Below are positions 56,885 to 64,000 of a DNA stretch of 64,000 nucleotides, one piece after another (positions within the stretch are counted from its first letter, which is position 1; each line of letters starts with the position of its first letter). A program made the translations under genes and the position numbers. The notes beneath the pieces are model-generated. The model had not been told where the DNA came from. It searched no databases and was given only the letters and a program-made list of their open reading frames with translations. This stretch comes from FEB-22 sp003105195 (lineage in GTDB: Bacteria; Pseudomonadota; Alphaproteobacteria; Rhizobiales; Xanthobacteraceae): positions 124,001 to 188,000 of the forward strand of contig JAOSKV010000001.1 of the NCBI GenBank assembly GCA_027493405.1. Direction: 5' to 3'.

Positions 56885-57544
56885 ATGAGCAGCTTTCTGC
56901 AGGAGATCGAAGCATCTCTTCCGAACGGCCTGGTCCTGCCGGGCGAGTTCAGGGAGATGTTCGGCTGGATGCAGTCGAACGGCTTCGTGCACGCGGGCGC
57001 CCGCGGCCGCTACGCATCGCTCTATCCCTTTGCCGAGGACCCGGAGGGCTGCCGGCTCTCCCTCGTCACCTTCCGGCCGGTTGACGCGGACGACGTGTCG
57101 CGCTGGGTGCAGGATGATGCCAAGGCGTCGCGCCGGCTCGCGCCGATCGTCGGGACCGGCGGCGAGGGGTCCCATGCGGCGATCTGGATCGACGACGAAG
57201 GCCGCCGGCGTTTCGTCCACCTCGGCTCCGGGTCGGGCTCGACCATGCTGTGCACGCTGACGGACAGCGCGACCGATTTCCTGCGGCTGCTCGCCATCGG
57301 CTACGAGGAGCTGTGCTGGCCGGAGCAATTCGAGCAGGAGCCCGAGCAGGTGATCGAGGACACGCTCGACGCGGACCAGATCTACCGGTTCCCGAGCGAA
57401 TTCTCCGCGTGGGTGGAAGCGACGTTCCGCGTCGCGATTCCGGCGACCGCCGCCGAGATCGTGCGCATCACCGCCGACATGGACGCGGACGCCTCCGACG
57501 ACCCGTTCTGGCGCTGGATGAGGTCGCTGCAGACCTGGCCGTGA
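56885..57544 (+). CDS. SMI1/KNR4 (SUKH)-like protein
   Basis: A 219-residue acidic, soluble protein. The layout LPGEFREMFGWMQSNGFVHA, then SHAAIWIDDEGRRRFVHLGS and DSATDFLRLLAIGYEELCW, fits the SMI1/KNR4 superfamily. Many members are immunity proteins against polymorphic toxins; others have different roles. No toxin with an obvious match is immediately beside it. The identification is from pattern only. Confidence 0.5.
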   Translation: MSSFLQEIEASLPNGLVLPGEFREMFGWMQSNGFVHAGARGRYASLYPFAEDPEGCRLSLVTFRPVDADDVSRWVQDDAKASRRLAPIVGTGGEGSHAAIWIDDEGRRRFVHLGSGSGSTMLCTLTDSATDFLRLLAIGYEELCWPEQFEQEPEQVIEDTLDADQIYRFPSEFSAWVEATFRVAIPATAAEIVRITADMDADASDDPFWRWMRSLQTWP

Positions 57545-57642
57545 CGCGCGCGCCGATCGAAACCTGTCGATTGTGACGATTGCGCGCCCGTCCGTTTTGA
57601 CGTGACATGCAAAACGCGCCAGAAACCCAGCATCGGAGTTCT

Positions 57643-57665
57643 GCGCCCGGCCCCCGCGCCGGGCG
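57643..57665. terminator. Hairpin between the SMI1-like and nuclease genes
   Basis: CGCCCGGC and GCCGGGCG form an 8-bp stem around a 6-base loop at 57644-57665. There is no T run, so factor-independent termination is unlikely. Confidence 0.3.
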
Positions 57666-57721
57666 TTCGCATTGTGCAGGGCACGCGACATGTCGCGGCG
57701 TGATCCCCGCCGAGCCCTCCG

Positions 57722-57763
57722 CGTCATCCCGGGTCTCGCGCTTTGCGCTCGCCCGGGATGACG
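57722..57763. repeat. Palindrome CGTCATCCCGGG/CCCGGGATGACG
   Basis: A perfect 12-bp inverted repeat with an 18-base middle. The same arm CCGGGATGACG is found at 28203-28213. This is a second intergenic palindrome family in the window. Confidence 0.75.
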
Positions 57764-57812
57764 GGGACGGGTGTTCGCCTGCTGCTTTCATCTTCCTGCC
57801 CGGAGATACCCC

Positions 57813-58784
57813 ATGGTCGACTGGTACCGCGGCGACCCGCATGCCGACATCGAGAGCGCGAAGGGCCTCACCTTCGAGGAGTTCGGCGCCTATTGCGTGG
57901 TGCTGGCCTTGCTGCGCCTGCGCGCCGGCGCCATCCCGGACGACGATCGCTTCATCGCGGGCTGGTACCGGTGCGACGTCCGGATCTGGCGACGCCTGCG
58001 CGAGCGCCTGATCGCGCACGAGCGGCTCTATGTCAGCGACGGCATGCTGCGCAGCCCGGCCGCCGACGATGACGTCGCCGCGGCCGCCCGCCGGCACGCC
58101 GCCGCCCAGGCCGCGGGCCGGGCTTCGGTCCTCAGCCGCAGGGCCGAGGCGAGCGATTCCAATGACGTAGATCCGACGCCTGCTCTCGCGGCCGCCCCCG
58201 AGCCGCCCCTGATCGAGCGGGCGCGCGCGCAGGCGCAGGCCGAGATCGCGGCGCATATCCAGGGCCTCGGCCCCTACGACATGCAGGACCTGGTGGCCGG
58301 CCTGCTGCAGGCCATGGGTTACGTGACGACGGTCGCGCCGCCCGGGCCGGACGGCGGCACCGATATCCTGGCCCGCAAGGACCCGCTCGGCGTCGCCACG
58401 CCGCAGCTGCGCGTGCAGGTGAAGCAGTGCGCCGCGCGGGCGGGCCGCGAGGACGTCGCGGCGCTGCGCGGCGTCCTCGACCCCGCGCGCGAGGTCGGCC
58501 TGTTCGTCGCGACCGCGGGCTTCACCCGCGATGCCCGCCACGAGGCCGCCCATTGCGGCGCGCCGGTCACGCTGCTCGGCTTCGACGAATTCCTCGAACT
58601 GTGGACCCGCCACCAGGACGATGCGCCCGAAGCCGCCCGCGCCCACCTGCGGCTCGCGCCGGTGCATTTCCTTGCCGCCGAGGCGCGCCGCGTCGGCACC
58701 AGGGACCCGATCCCACGGCTGCCGCCGGATGCGGACATGCCCTGGCCGGGGACGGGGAGCGCCGCGGGGGTGGAGATGATGTGA
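57813..58784 (+). CDS. DUF1376 domain fused to an Mrr-type restriction endonuclease
   Basis: A 323-residue protein. The N-terminal 80 residues (DWYRGDPHADIESAKGLTFE, then EEFGAYCVVLALLRLRAG and IPDDDRFIAGWYR) match DUF1376, a winged-helix domain usually found in phage replication proteins. After a linker comes an Mrr/PD-(D/E)xK-like nuclease: the Asp in PDGGTDILARKD (about 181-192) and the QVK in LRVQVKQ (about 202-208) form the catalytic core. The Shine-Dalgarno is CCGGAGA. The next gene overlaps its stop. The role may be restriction or another defence. Confidence 0.75.
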   Translation: MVDWYRGDPHADIESAKGLTFEEFGAYCVVLALLRLRAGAIPDDDRFIAGWYRCDVRIWRRLRERLIAHERLYVSDGMLRSPAADDDVAAAARRHAAAQAAGRASVLSRRAEASDSNDVDPTPALAAAPEPPLIERARAQAQAEIAAHIQGLGPYDMQDLVAGLLQAMGYVTTVAPPGPDGGTDILARKDPLGVATPQLRVQVKQCAARAGREDVAALRGVLDPAREVGLFVATAGFTRDARHEAAHCGAPVTLLGFDEFLELWTRHQDDAPEAARAHLRLAPVHFLAAEARRVGTRDPIPRLPPDADMPWPGTGSAAGVEMM

Positions 58785-59155
58785 GCCGCGCAGCGGAGCC
58801 GCCGGTCCTTGGACTGGCGGCTCCGGTCGTCTGCGTCGCGCCATGCGTGGTCGTCTATGTGTCGCCGATGAGCGCATGGGAGCTGGGGATGCTGGTGGCA
58901 CGCGGCCGTCTCCGGCTCCTGATCACGCCGCAGCGCTGGTTCGCGCGCCTGTTCGAGCTGCCCCATGTGAGGCTGGCTGACATGTCCCCGGACATCCTCA
59001 TCGGATCATCGTTCCTGCCCGGCGATCCGCCGCGCGATCTGGTCGATCGCATCATCGCGGCAACCGCGCGCGAATATGGCGCGACGCTCGTGACGCGTGA
59101 TCGTGCGCTCCTGGCTTACGGCGAGCAGGGACAGATCAGCGTGCTGGGGTGTTGA
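58781..59155 (+). pseudogene. PIN-domain protein, probably N-terminally truncated
   Basis: MSAWELGMLVARGRLRLLIT and DLVDRIIAATAREYGATLVT with TRDRALLAYGEQG are the middle and C terminus of a VapC-type PIN ribonuclease. The usual first motif (hhLDTHxhhW), with the first catalytic Asp, is missing; the residues before it look unrelated. A GTG overlaps the nuclease stop (GTGA) and could start translation. No antitoxin gene is visible. It is probably a toxin remnant. Confidence 0.6.
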
Positions 59156-59376
59156 ATCGCCGGCGGGATGGGGGATGGCTCATGTTCCGGCGAAGTGGAT
59201 GCCGGCTCGCCGACCCGAACATGCGCCAAGCAGGAATCTGCCGCCATGGTCCGCCGATCCATGCGCGGCCGTATCGTGGCGCCCTGGCCCGGTTTGCGAG
59301 CAATCTGCGGCAACACGTTACCGATTGGTAGCTCTTTCCGGCCTAGACTGCCGCCTCTTGCTCGAGGAGGCAGGTG

Positions 59377-60669
59377 ATGATGCGACGCGAAGTTCTCACT
59401 GCCGGCCTGGCGGCCGGCCTCTCCGTCGGGCTCGGCCGCGCCGCCCGCGCGCAGCCGCCGGCCCGCGTCGCGCGCACCGCGACCCGGATCGCCGGCTTCG
59501 CCGGCGATGAGCTCGATTTCCAGCTCATGCGCTCGCTCGGCGCCGCCAATTGCGGGGGTGCCGCGCCCGGCGAGGTGTTCGTGGCCCGCGCCGCCATCGG
59601 CGAGGATCCCTACGCGTGGCCGCCCGCCTTCGCCGCCATGGCGGCCCGCGTCGCCCGGGACGCCGACCAGGCGCGGGCGCGCGGCCACGCGGTGAGCGCG
59701 CGCGAGCACGACCTGCGCGCCTCCATGTACTACCGCGCCGCCGAGTATTTCGCCGATCCCTTCGGTCCGCAGGGCCGCGAGTGGGGGCTCGCCAGCCGTG
59801 ACCGGTTCATCTCGGCCGCCAAGCTGACGAGCGACCGCATCGAGCCGATCGCGATCCCGTTCGAAGGCGTGAACCTGGTGGGCTACTTCATGGCGCCGGC
59901 GCAGGGTGCGCGCGGCGGGCGCACGCTGGTGATGCTGAGCGGGTTCGACGGCACCGCGGAGGAGATGTACTTCCAGGCGGCGGCCGCGGGGCTCGCACGC
60001 GGCTACAACGTCCTGATCGGCGAGGGGCCGGGGCAGGCCGGGATGATGCGCGTCCGCCCGGAGCTCAAGTTCCGGCCCGACTACGAGAAGCCGATCGCCG
60101 CGATGATCGACGCCGCGCTGGCGCGGCGCGAGGTGGCGGCCGAGCGGCTCGCGCTCTACGGCATCAGCTTCGGCGGCTATTTCGCGACGCGCGCCGGCGA
60201 GCACGACGCGCGCATCAAGGCGCTCATCGTCAACTCGCCGATCATCGATCTCTTCGCCTACATGTCGGGCTTCATCGGTCCCCAGGCCTCGAGCGACCCG
60301 CCGCCCGTGACCCTCGCCGAGGTCGACGCGATCCCCGACAACGAGATGCCGCGCACCGCCAAGCTCAGCTTCAAGGCCGCCTGCCGCCGCTTCGGCGTCG
60401 ACAGCTTCGCGGGCTGGCTGGCGCGCCTGAAGGACTTCACCGCGGAGCGCGACCTCGCCGCGATCCGCTGCCCGACCCTGCCGATGGTCGGTGCCGGCGA
60501 GGGGCCGGAGGCGCTCGCGCAGTTCGAGCGCTACGCCGCGAAGGTTTCGGGTCCCGTCACCCGGCGGGTCTTCACGGTCGAGGAGGGCGCCGACATGCAC
60601 TGCCAGCTCGGCAACCTGCCGCTCTCCTGCGCGGTGCTCTACGACTGGCTCGACGAGCTGTTCGGGTAG
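59377..60669 (+). CDS. Secreted alpha/beta hydrolase
   Basis: A 430-residue enzyme with a twin-Arg-like N terminus (MMRREVLTAGLAAGLSVGLG) and a signal cleavage region ending in AAPA/ARAQ. An alpha-helical region (residues 50-140) precedes the alpha/beta-hydrolase fold. The nucleophile Ser is in LALYGISFGGYFATRAGE; the acid is probably in PMVGAGEG; the last His is in VEEGADMHCQLGN. The layout resembles FrsA or 2,6-dihydropseudooxynicotine hydrolase. The substrate is unknown. A Shine-Dalgarno GGAGG lies upstream. Confidence 0.85.
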   Translation: MMRREVLTAGLAAGLSVGLGRAARAQPPARVARTATRIAGFAGDELDFQLMRSLGAANCGGAAPGEVFVARAAIGEDPYAWPPAFAAMAARVARDADQARARGHAVSAREHDLRASMYYRAAEYFADPFGPQGREWGLASRDRFISAAKLTSDRIEPIAIPFEGVNLVGYFMAPAQGARGGRTLVMLSGFDGTAEEMYFQAAAAGLARGYNVLIGEGPGQAGMMRVRPELKFRPDYEKPIAAMIDAALARREVAAERLALYGISFGGYFATRAGEHDARIKALIVNSPIIDLFAYMSGFIGPQASSDPPPVTLAEVDAIPDNEMPRTAKLSFKAACRRFGVDSFAGWLARLKDFTAERDLAAIRCPTLPMVGAGEGPEALAQFERYAAKVSGPVTRRVFTVEEGADMHCQLGNLPLSCAVLYDWLDELFG

Positions 60670-60687
60670 CGCATTCCGGGCGTGTCG

Positions 60688-61113
60688 TCAGCCTCGCCGC
60701 AGCCCGCGGCGGTGCAGGCCGGCCTCGCCCATGGCGGCGAGCATGGCGACGTCCCCGGCTATCGCCTCGAGCAGCCAATCCTTCAGGGTGGACGGGAGAC
60801 TCTCGTCGATTTGGCAGCAGCCGGCCTCGCAGGCCTCGATGATCTCGCCCACCTGGTCGAGAAGTCGGTGATGCGCGGTTCGCCGCTCGTCGAGGCCGGC
60901 GTACTTCTCGTCCTGCATGATCGCTTCTTCGAGGGCGAAATGCCCGGTGGCGAGGGTGTGGAATTCGACCAGCTCGTCGGCGATCGCTTCCGCCTCCGCG
61001 CCCTCGGCGATCGAGGCGTGAATCTCATTGAGCAGGCCGACCAGCTTTCGATGCTCGTAGTCGATGCCGGGAATGCCCGTCTCGAAGGTGGGGCTCCATT
61101 CCAGGTAGGCCAT
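60688..61113 (-). CDS. Bacteriohemerythrin-like protein lacking two iron ligands
   Basis: A 141-residue four-helix hemerythrin-like protein. Expected iron ligands are kept at His21, His58, Glu62, His81 and probably Asp121. The positions of the third His and the last His are Arg77 (LDERRTAH) and Ala117 (DWLLEAIAG). Two of the usual five histidines are therefore absent, so normal O2 binding by a di-iron centre is unlikely. The ATG at 61113 is the family start. Regulation is unknown. Confidence 0.85.
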   Translation of the reverse strand: MAYLEWSPTFETGIPGIDYEHRKLVGLLNEIHASIAEGAEAEAIADELVEFHTLATGHFALEEAIMQDEKYAGLDERRTAHHRLLDQVGEIIEACEAGCCQIDESLPSTLKDWLLEAIAGDVAMLAAMGEAGLHRRGLRRG

Positions 61114-61224
61114 GGATATCTCCTTCGGCCCTCGGCAATCCCGCCGCGCGTGCGACAATGACCGTCCGCGCATAATTCAATTATACGGTATTCCCGGCGG
61201 GAAGGCGATATCCGAGGCAGCGCT

Positions 61225-61629
61225 TCACTGGCAGCGCAGCCGCAGCTCGTGCGACTTGCCCGAGCGCGGCCTGGCCGGCGCCGCATAGTCGAACCGCAGG
61301 TTGGCGGCCCCTCGCTTGACGCAGGTGATCCGGAACAGGAACGGGGCCGGCGCGCCGACGATGACTGGTCCGCGGGGCGGGCGGCTCCGGTAGCCGAGCG
61401 CCTGCACCCGAACGCTGTCGAGGCCGCTGCATCCGGCTTCATTCAATTGCCATCGGTAGCCGGTGGACGGGTTGCCTTCGAGGACCAGCTCGAAGGGCGT
61501 GCCGAGCGTCGCGCTGTGGGCGTCGGCTGCGCTGGCCAGGCCCGCGCAGGCGGCGACCGCCAAGGCGCCCAGCAGCGCGATCCGCGTTGCCGGTCCGGCC
61601 GACCGGGCGCCGGGGGTGACCATGTTCAT
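61225..61629 (-). CDS. Chagasin-like (I42) protease inhibitor, secreted
   Basis: A 134-residue protein with a signal peptide (RIALLGALAVAACAGLASA). EGNPSTGYRWQLNEAG is the first loop of I42 inhibitors of cysteine proteases; later loops are weaker (VGAPAPFLFRI, APARPRSGKSHEL). Two Cys pairs may form disulfides. The adjacent gene on the other strand encodes a long secreted protein; no cysteine protease is visible in the window. Confidence 0.7.
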   Translation of the reverse strand: MNMVTPGARSAGPATRIALLGALAVAACAGLASAADAHSATLGTPFELVLEGNPSTGYRWQLNEAGCSGLDSVRVQALGYRSRPPRGPVIVGAPAPFLFRITCVKRGAANLRFDYAAPARPRSGKSHELRLRCQ

Positions 61630-61780
61630 TGGACCGCTCCCTTGCCGGCTCCCTCTCGCGACCTTGCGTCGTCCGATCCCATATCCGCCGCGAGGGTGCT
61701 TTGAGGCGCATCAAGGCGGCCCGGCTGATTTTGTTGCGGGATCCATGCGAGGTCATGCACCCGCGGGAAAGGATCGGACG

Positions 61781-64000
61781 ATGCGCGCTTTGTCTTGCGG
61801 CCTGCGGCGCACGACCCTGGCGCTGCTCCTTCTTCCGGCCGTGGACGCGATCCCGGCGGCGTCGGCCGCCGACGCACGACCGGAGCTGAGCATCGCGCGG
61901 ACCGAAACCTGTTACCCGGGCCCGGCTCGGGCCGAAGGGATCATCAGGATCGAGGGTTCTGCCGCGCTGCAGGACGGTGTCTTGCGGGGCAAGGGCGCTG
62001 CGGACGCGACCATACTCACCGGCTTGAGCGAGATGAAGGCGCGTCACGAGTTCGCGATCGACGGGACCCACCGGACCGCGCGCGAGGATCCGTCCCGGAC
62101 GGCCGTGAAATTCCGCGTTCCCGGCAAGTTCCGCTTCACCGTGACGAAGGCGCCGCCGCTGCCGCCGGGCGGGAGCTGTGTGCACCACGTTTGCGTCGGC
62201 CAGACCATGGAGATCGACTACTCGAATCTCGATGATCTGGTCGGCTTCGACGCGACGCTCACCGATGGCCGGTTCGAAGAGCGCAAGACGGTCTCTCCGG
62301 GCGGGCATCCCTGCGAAATCGTCACCAGGCTCGCGATCGTCGGCGGCGAGCCCGAGGGCGAGATCCTTGTCACCGCCGAACACGGCTGGATTCCTTCCGG
62401 CCCGGTCACCGACTCTGCGGGCCGCGAGCGCTATATCGCCAACAAGCTCACTTTCACGCTACCCGCCCACGATGCCCTGACCCAGGCCCAGGCGCTCGGC
62501 AAGGACGTCCGGGTCATGGTGATGGCGAAGAGCTACGGCGGCCGACTGTTCGAGACGGCGCCGACCGGGACCGGAGCCGGCAGCCGCTTCCTCGAATTCA
62601 GCGGGCTCGAGGCGGGAGATTCCAAGACGCTCTTTTATGCCTGGCCCGCGCAGGCGAGCGCGCTCGAGCGCGAGACCGTCGAGGTTGCGGTGCTGGCGCC
62701 CGAGGGAACAGGGCTGTCGGGCAGGGTGTCCTTCGACGTCGGGCTGCTGGTCGAGGTCTGGAACGTCAAGTTCGTCAACGAGACCGGCAAGCGGCGCATC
62801 CTGGTCGACGAGCCGCTCCGTATCGAGGTGATCGACGCCTTGGGCGGCAAGAATCCGGCATCGGCCCTGCAGACCTTCGATCTCTCACCCGTGCTCCGGC
62901 TCGAGCAGACGGATTTCCAGCCGCCGCCCTTCTTCGGCTTCGTGGTCGACTGGTTCGGCTTCGATGTCCTGAACTGGGGCGAGTACCTGCAGTCGGCGGT
63001 CACGCCCGCGGCCGTGGGCGATCCGCAGAAGGGGCCGGCCCGCATCACGGGCGCGGGGCGCCCCTGGCAGGTGGACGCCGACGGCTCGCTGATCGGATCC
63101 GCGCTGACGGGCCGGCCGTCGGTCTATTTCCGCAAGGTCGGGACGCACAGCTTCAGCGCCAGCATTGCCGGCCTGGTCCAGCACGCCGGTCCGGCCGCCG
63201 CAGATGTGTCCGCGCCGGCGACCGGGCCCGGGGCCGCCCACAGTTTCGAGGTCGAGGTGAAGGAGCTGCCCCAGGTCGGCGGCATGCTGGGCGTGCTCTT
63301 CAGCTGTATCGGGCTGGCCGGCGATGCGCTCGATATCTATGGCGTCGATCCGGCGAAGATCGAGCCGCTGAAGCGGCTCAAGTTCGTCTGGGCGGTGGCC
63401 GCCTGCCTCAAGAGCGCCGGCGTGTATGCCATGGGACAGCTGCCGCTCAAGCGCGGCGTCGAGATGCAGGTCGCCGCGAGCGTCGCCCGCCAGATCACCG
63501 CCGCCCCGATCGAACAGCTGAGTACGGAGCCGCAACCCGTGCTGTCCCGCGCGAAGGACGAGGAGCGTCGCGTGCAGGCCGCGCACACCGTCGCCAAGGG
63601 CCTCGACGATCTTCGCCTGGTGCTGATCCGCCGATCCGGACTCGAAGACGTCTCCTTCGAAAGCGCGCAGGACGGGCCCTTGCAGCAGGCGCCGCAGCGG
63701 CTCGATTTCGCCGCCCTGGCGGCGGCGGCAGGCGACGACCCGGCGCGGGCTGCCGCGGCCTTCGCGTCGGGACGGCGCGTGCAGGGCAACGACCGCTTCC
63801 TGATCGTGCCGGTGCGCCGGGACGAGGCGCTGCGCGTGCACGCGCGCGGTTCCGCCACCGACGGCGCGATATGGGTGTTGACGCGCGACGGCATCACGCG
63901 AACGGACATTCCGCGGGACAAGTGGGCGGCGGGCATCGAGATCGGTGCCGACGGTGCCGTCCGGCAGCGCCGCGCCGCCTTGCGGGGGGCGCGGATCGCC
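61781..64000 (+). CDS. Long secreted protein of unknown function (3' partial)
   Basis: An open frame of 740 codons from ATG 61781 runs off the right edge. It starts with a signal peptide (LRRTTLALLLLPAVDAIPAA) after a Shine-Dalgarno-like AAAGGA. The mature part has beta-rich repeats and segments such as PPFFGFVVDWFGFDVLNWGE, VEVKELPQVGGMLGVLFSCI and AGDALDIYGVDPAKIEPLKR. No enzyme motif was recognised. The protein would be exported and is probably larger than 740 residues. Confidence 0.8.
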   Translation, partial: MRALSCGLRRTTLALLLLPAVDAIPAASAADARPELSIARTETCYPGPARAEGIIRIEGSAALQDGVLRGKGAADATILTGLSEMKARHEFAIDGTHRTAREDPSRTAVKFRVPGKFRFTVTKAPPLPPGGSCVHHVCVGQTMEIDYSNLDDLVGFDATLTDGRFEERKTVSPGGHPCEIVTRLAIVGGEPEGEILVTAEHGWIPSGPVTDSAGRERYIANKLTFTLPAHDALTQAQALGKDVRVMVMAKSYGGRLFETAPTGTGAGSRFLEFSGLEAGDSKTLFYAWPAQASALERETVEVAVLAPEGTGLSGRVSFDVGLLVEVWNVKFVNETGKRRILVDEPLRIEVIDALGGKNPASALQTFDLSPVLRLEQTDFQPPPFFGFVVDWFGFDVLNWGEYLQSAVTPAAVGDPQKGPARITGAGRPWQVDADGSLIGSALTGRPSVYFRKVGTHSFSASIAGLVQHAGPAAADVSAPATGPGAAHSFEVEVKELPQVGGMLGVLFSCIGLAGDALDIYGVDPAKIEPLKRLKFVWAVAACLKSAGVYAMGQLPLKRGVEMQVAASVARQITAAPIEQLSTEPQPVLSRAKDEERRVQAAHTVAKGLDDLRLVLIRRSGLEDVSFESAQDGPLQQAPQRLDFAALAAAAGDDPARAAAAFASGRRVQGNDRFLIVPVRRDEALRVHARGSATDGAIWVLTRDGITRTDIPRDKWAAGIEIGADGAVRQRRAALRGARIA

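Noticed and set aside
57722..57763. Rho-independent terminator
   Set aside because: The palindrome has an 18-base middle and no T run, and the same arm recurs elsewhere as a dispersed repeat.

Overview
The window is a 64 kb piece of a high-GC chromosome. It most likely comes from an alphaproteobacterium of the Hyphomicrobiales (Rhizobiales). The reasons are the gene order PerM-HdaA-ppk-ppx with rnd and aspS close by, a DUF2336 protein, a DsbD/thioredoxin hybrid, many small membrane proteins of a rhizobial type, and several promoters matching the PhyR/EcfG general stress consensus (GGAAC-N16-CGTT). No rRNA, tRNA or CRISPR array was seen.

Layout. 1-5.7 kb: a Mrp-type multisubunit Na+/H+ antiporter operon (A/B fusion, C, D, E, F, G), with A entering from the left edge. 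5.7-7.5 kb: purM-purN on the minus strand. 7.7-13.9 kb: a CDP-alcohol phosphatidyltransferase, a PerM permease, HdaA, polyphosphate kinase and exopolyphosphatase. 13.9-20.2 kb: an apparently accessory block between ppx and rnd, with a TetR remnant, a flavoprotein disulfide reductase, a small membrane protein, an oligopeptidase B truncated into a broken multicopper oxidase, and a glutaredoxin/DsbD hybrid. 20.3-26.1 kb: rnd, a ThDP enzyme, a LysE exporter and aspS. 26.1-28.4 kb: an IS110 element between palindromic BIME-like repeats. 28.3-36.3 kb: a large envelope protein, malic enzyme maeB, the spermidine pair speD-speE, an amidohydrolase and a PfkB kinase. 36.5-41.4 kb: an EAL protein and small envelope proteins. 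41.3-46.6 kb: a directly duplicated block of about 2.2 kb separated by a truncated IS5-family element. 46.6-53.1 kb: mostly small secreted or membrane proteins, several behind EcfG-like promoters. 53.3-56.4 kb: an acyl-CoA dehydrogenase and an HPP protein run together through a poly-C/poly-G tract, then a CoA-transferase. 56.5-59.2 kb: a possible defence or toxin cluster (SMI1/KNR4-like protein, DUF1376-Mrr fusion nuclease, truncated PIN protein). 59.4-64 kb: a secreted hydrolase, a hemerythrin lacking two ligands, a chagasin-like inhibitor and a long secreted protein that leaves the right edge.

Sequence quality matters for reading this window. At least nine genes, including the essential aspS and purN, carry single-base frameshifts, several of them in homopolymers. 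Three poly-C/poly-G tracts replace normal coding sequence. These look like assembly or base-calling errors rather than real gene decay, so the frameshifted genes are reported as single genes.

The best candidates for something undescribed are the DUF1376-Mrr fusion nuclease with its neighbours, the EcfG-controlled cluster of small envelope proteins with its recent duplication, and the repeat-associated IS110 element with a possible bridge RNA.
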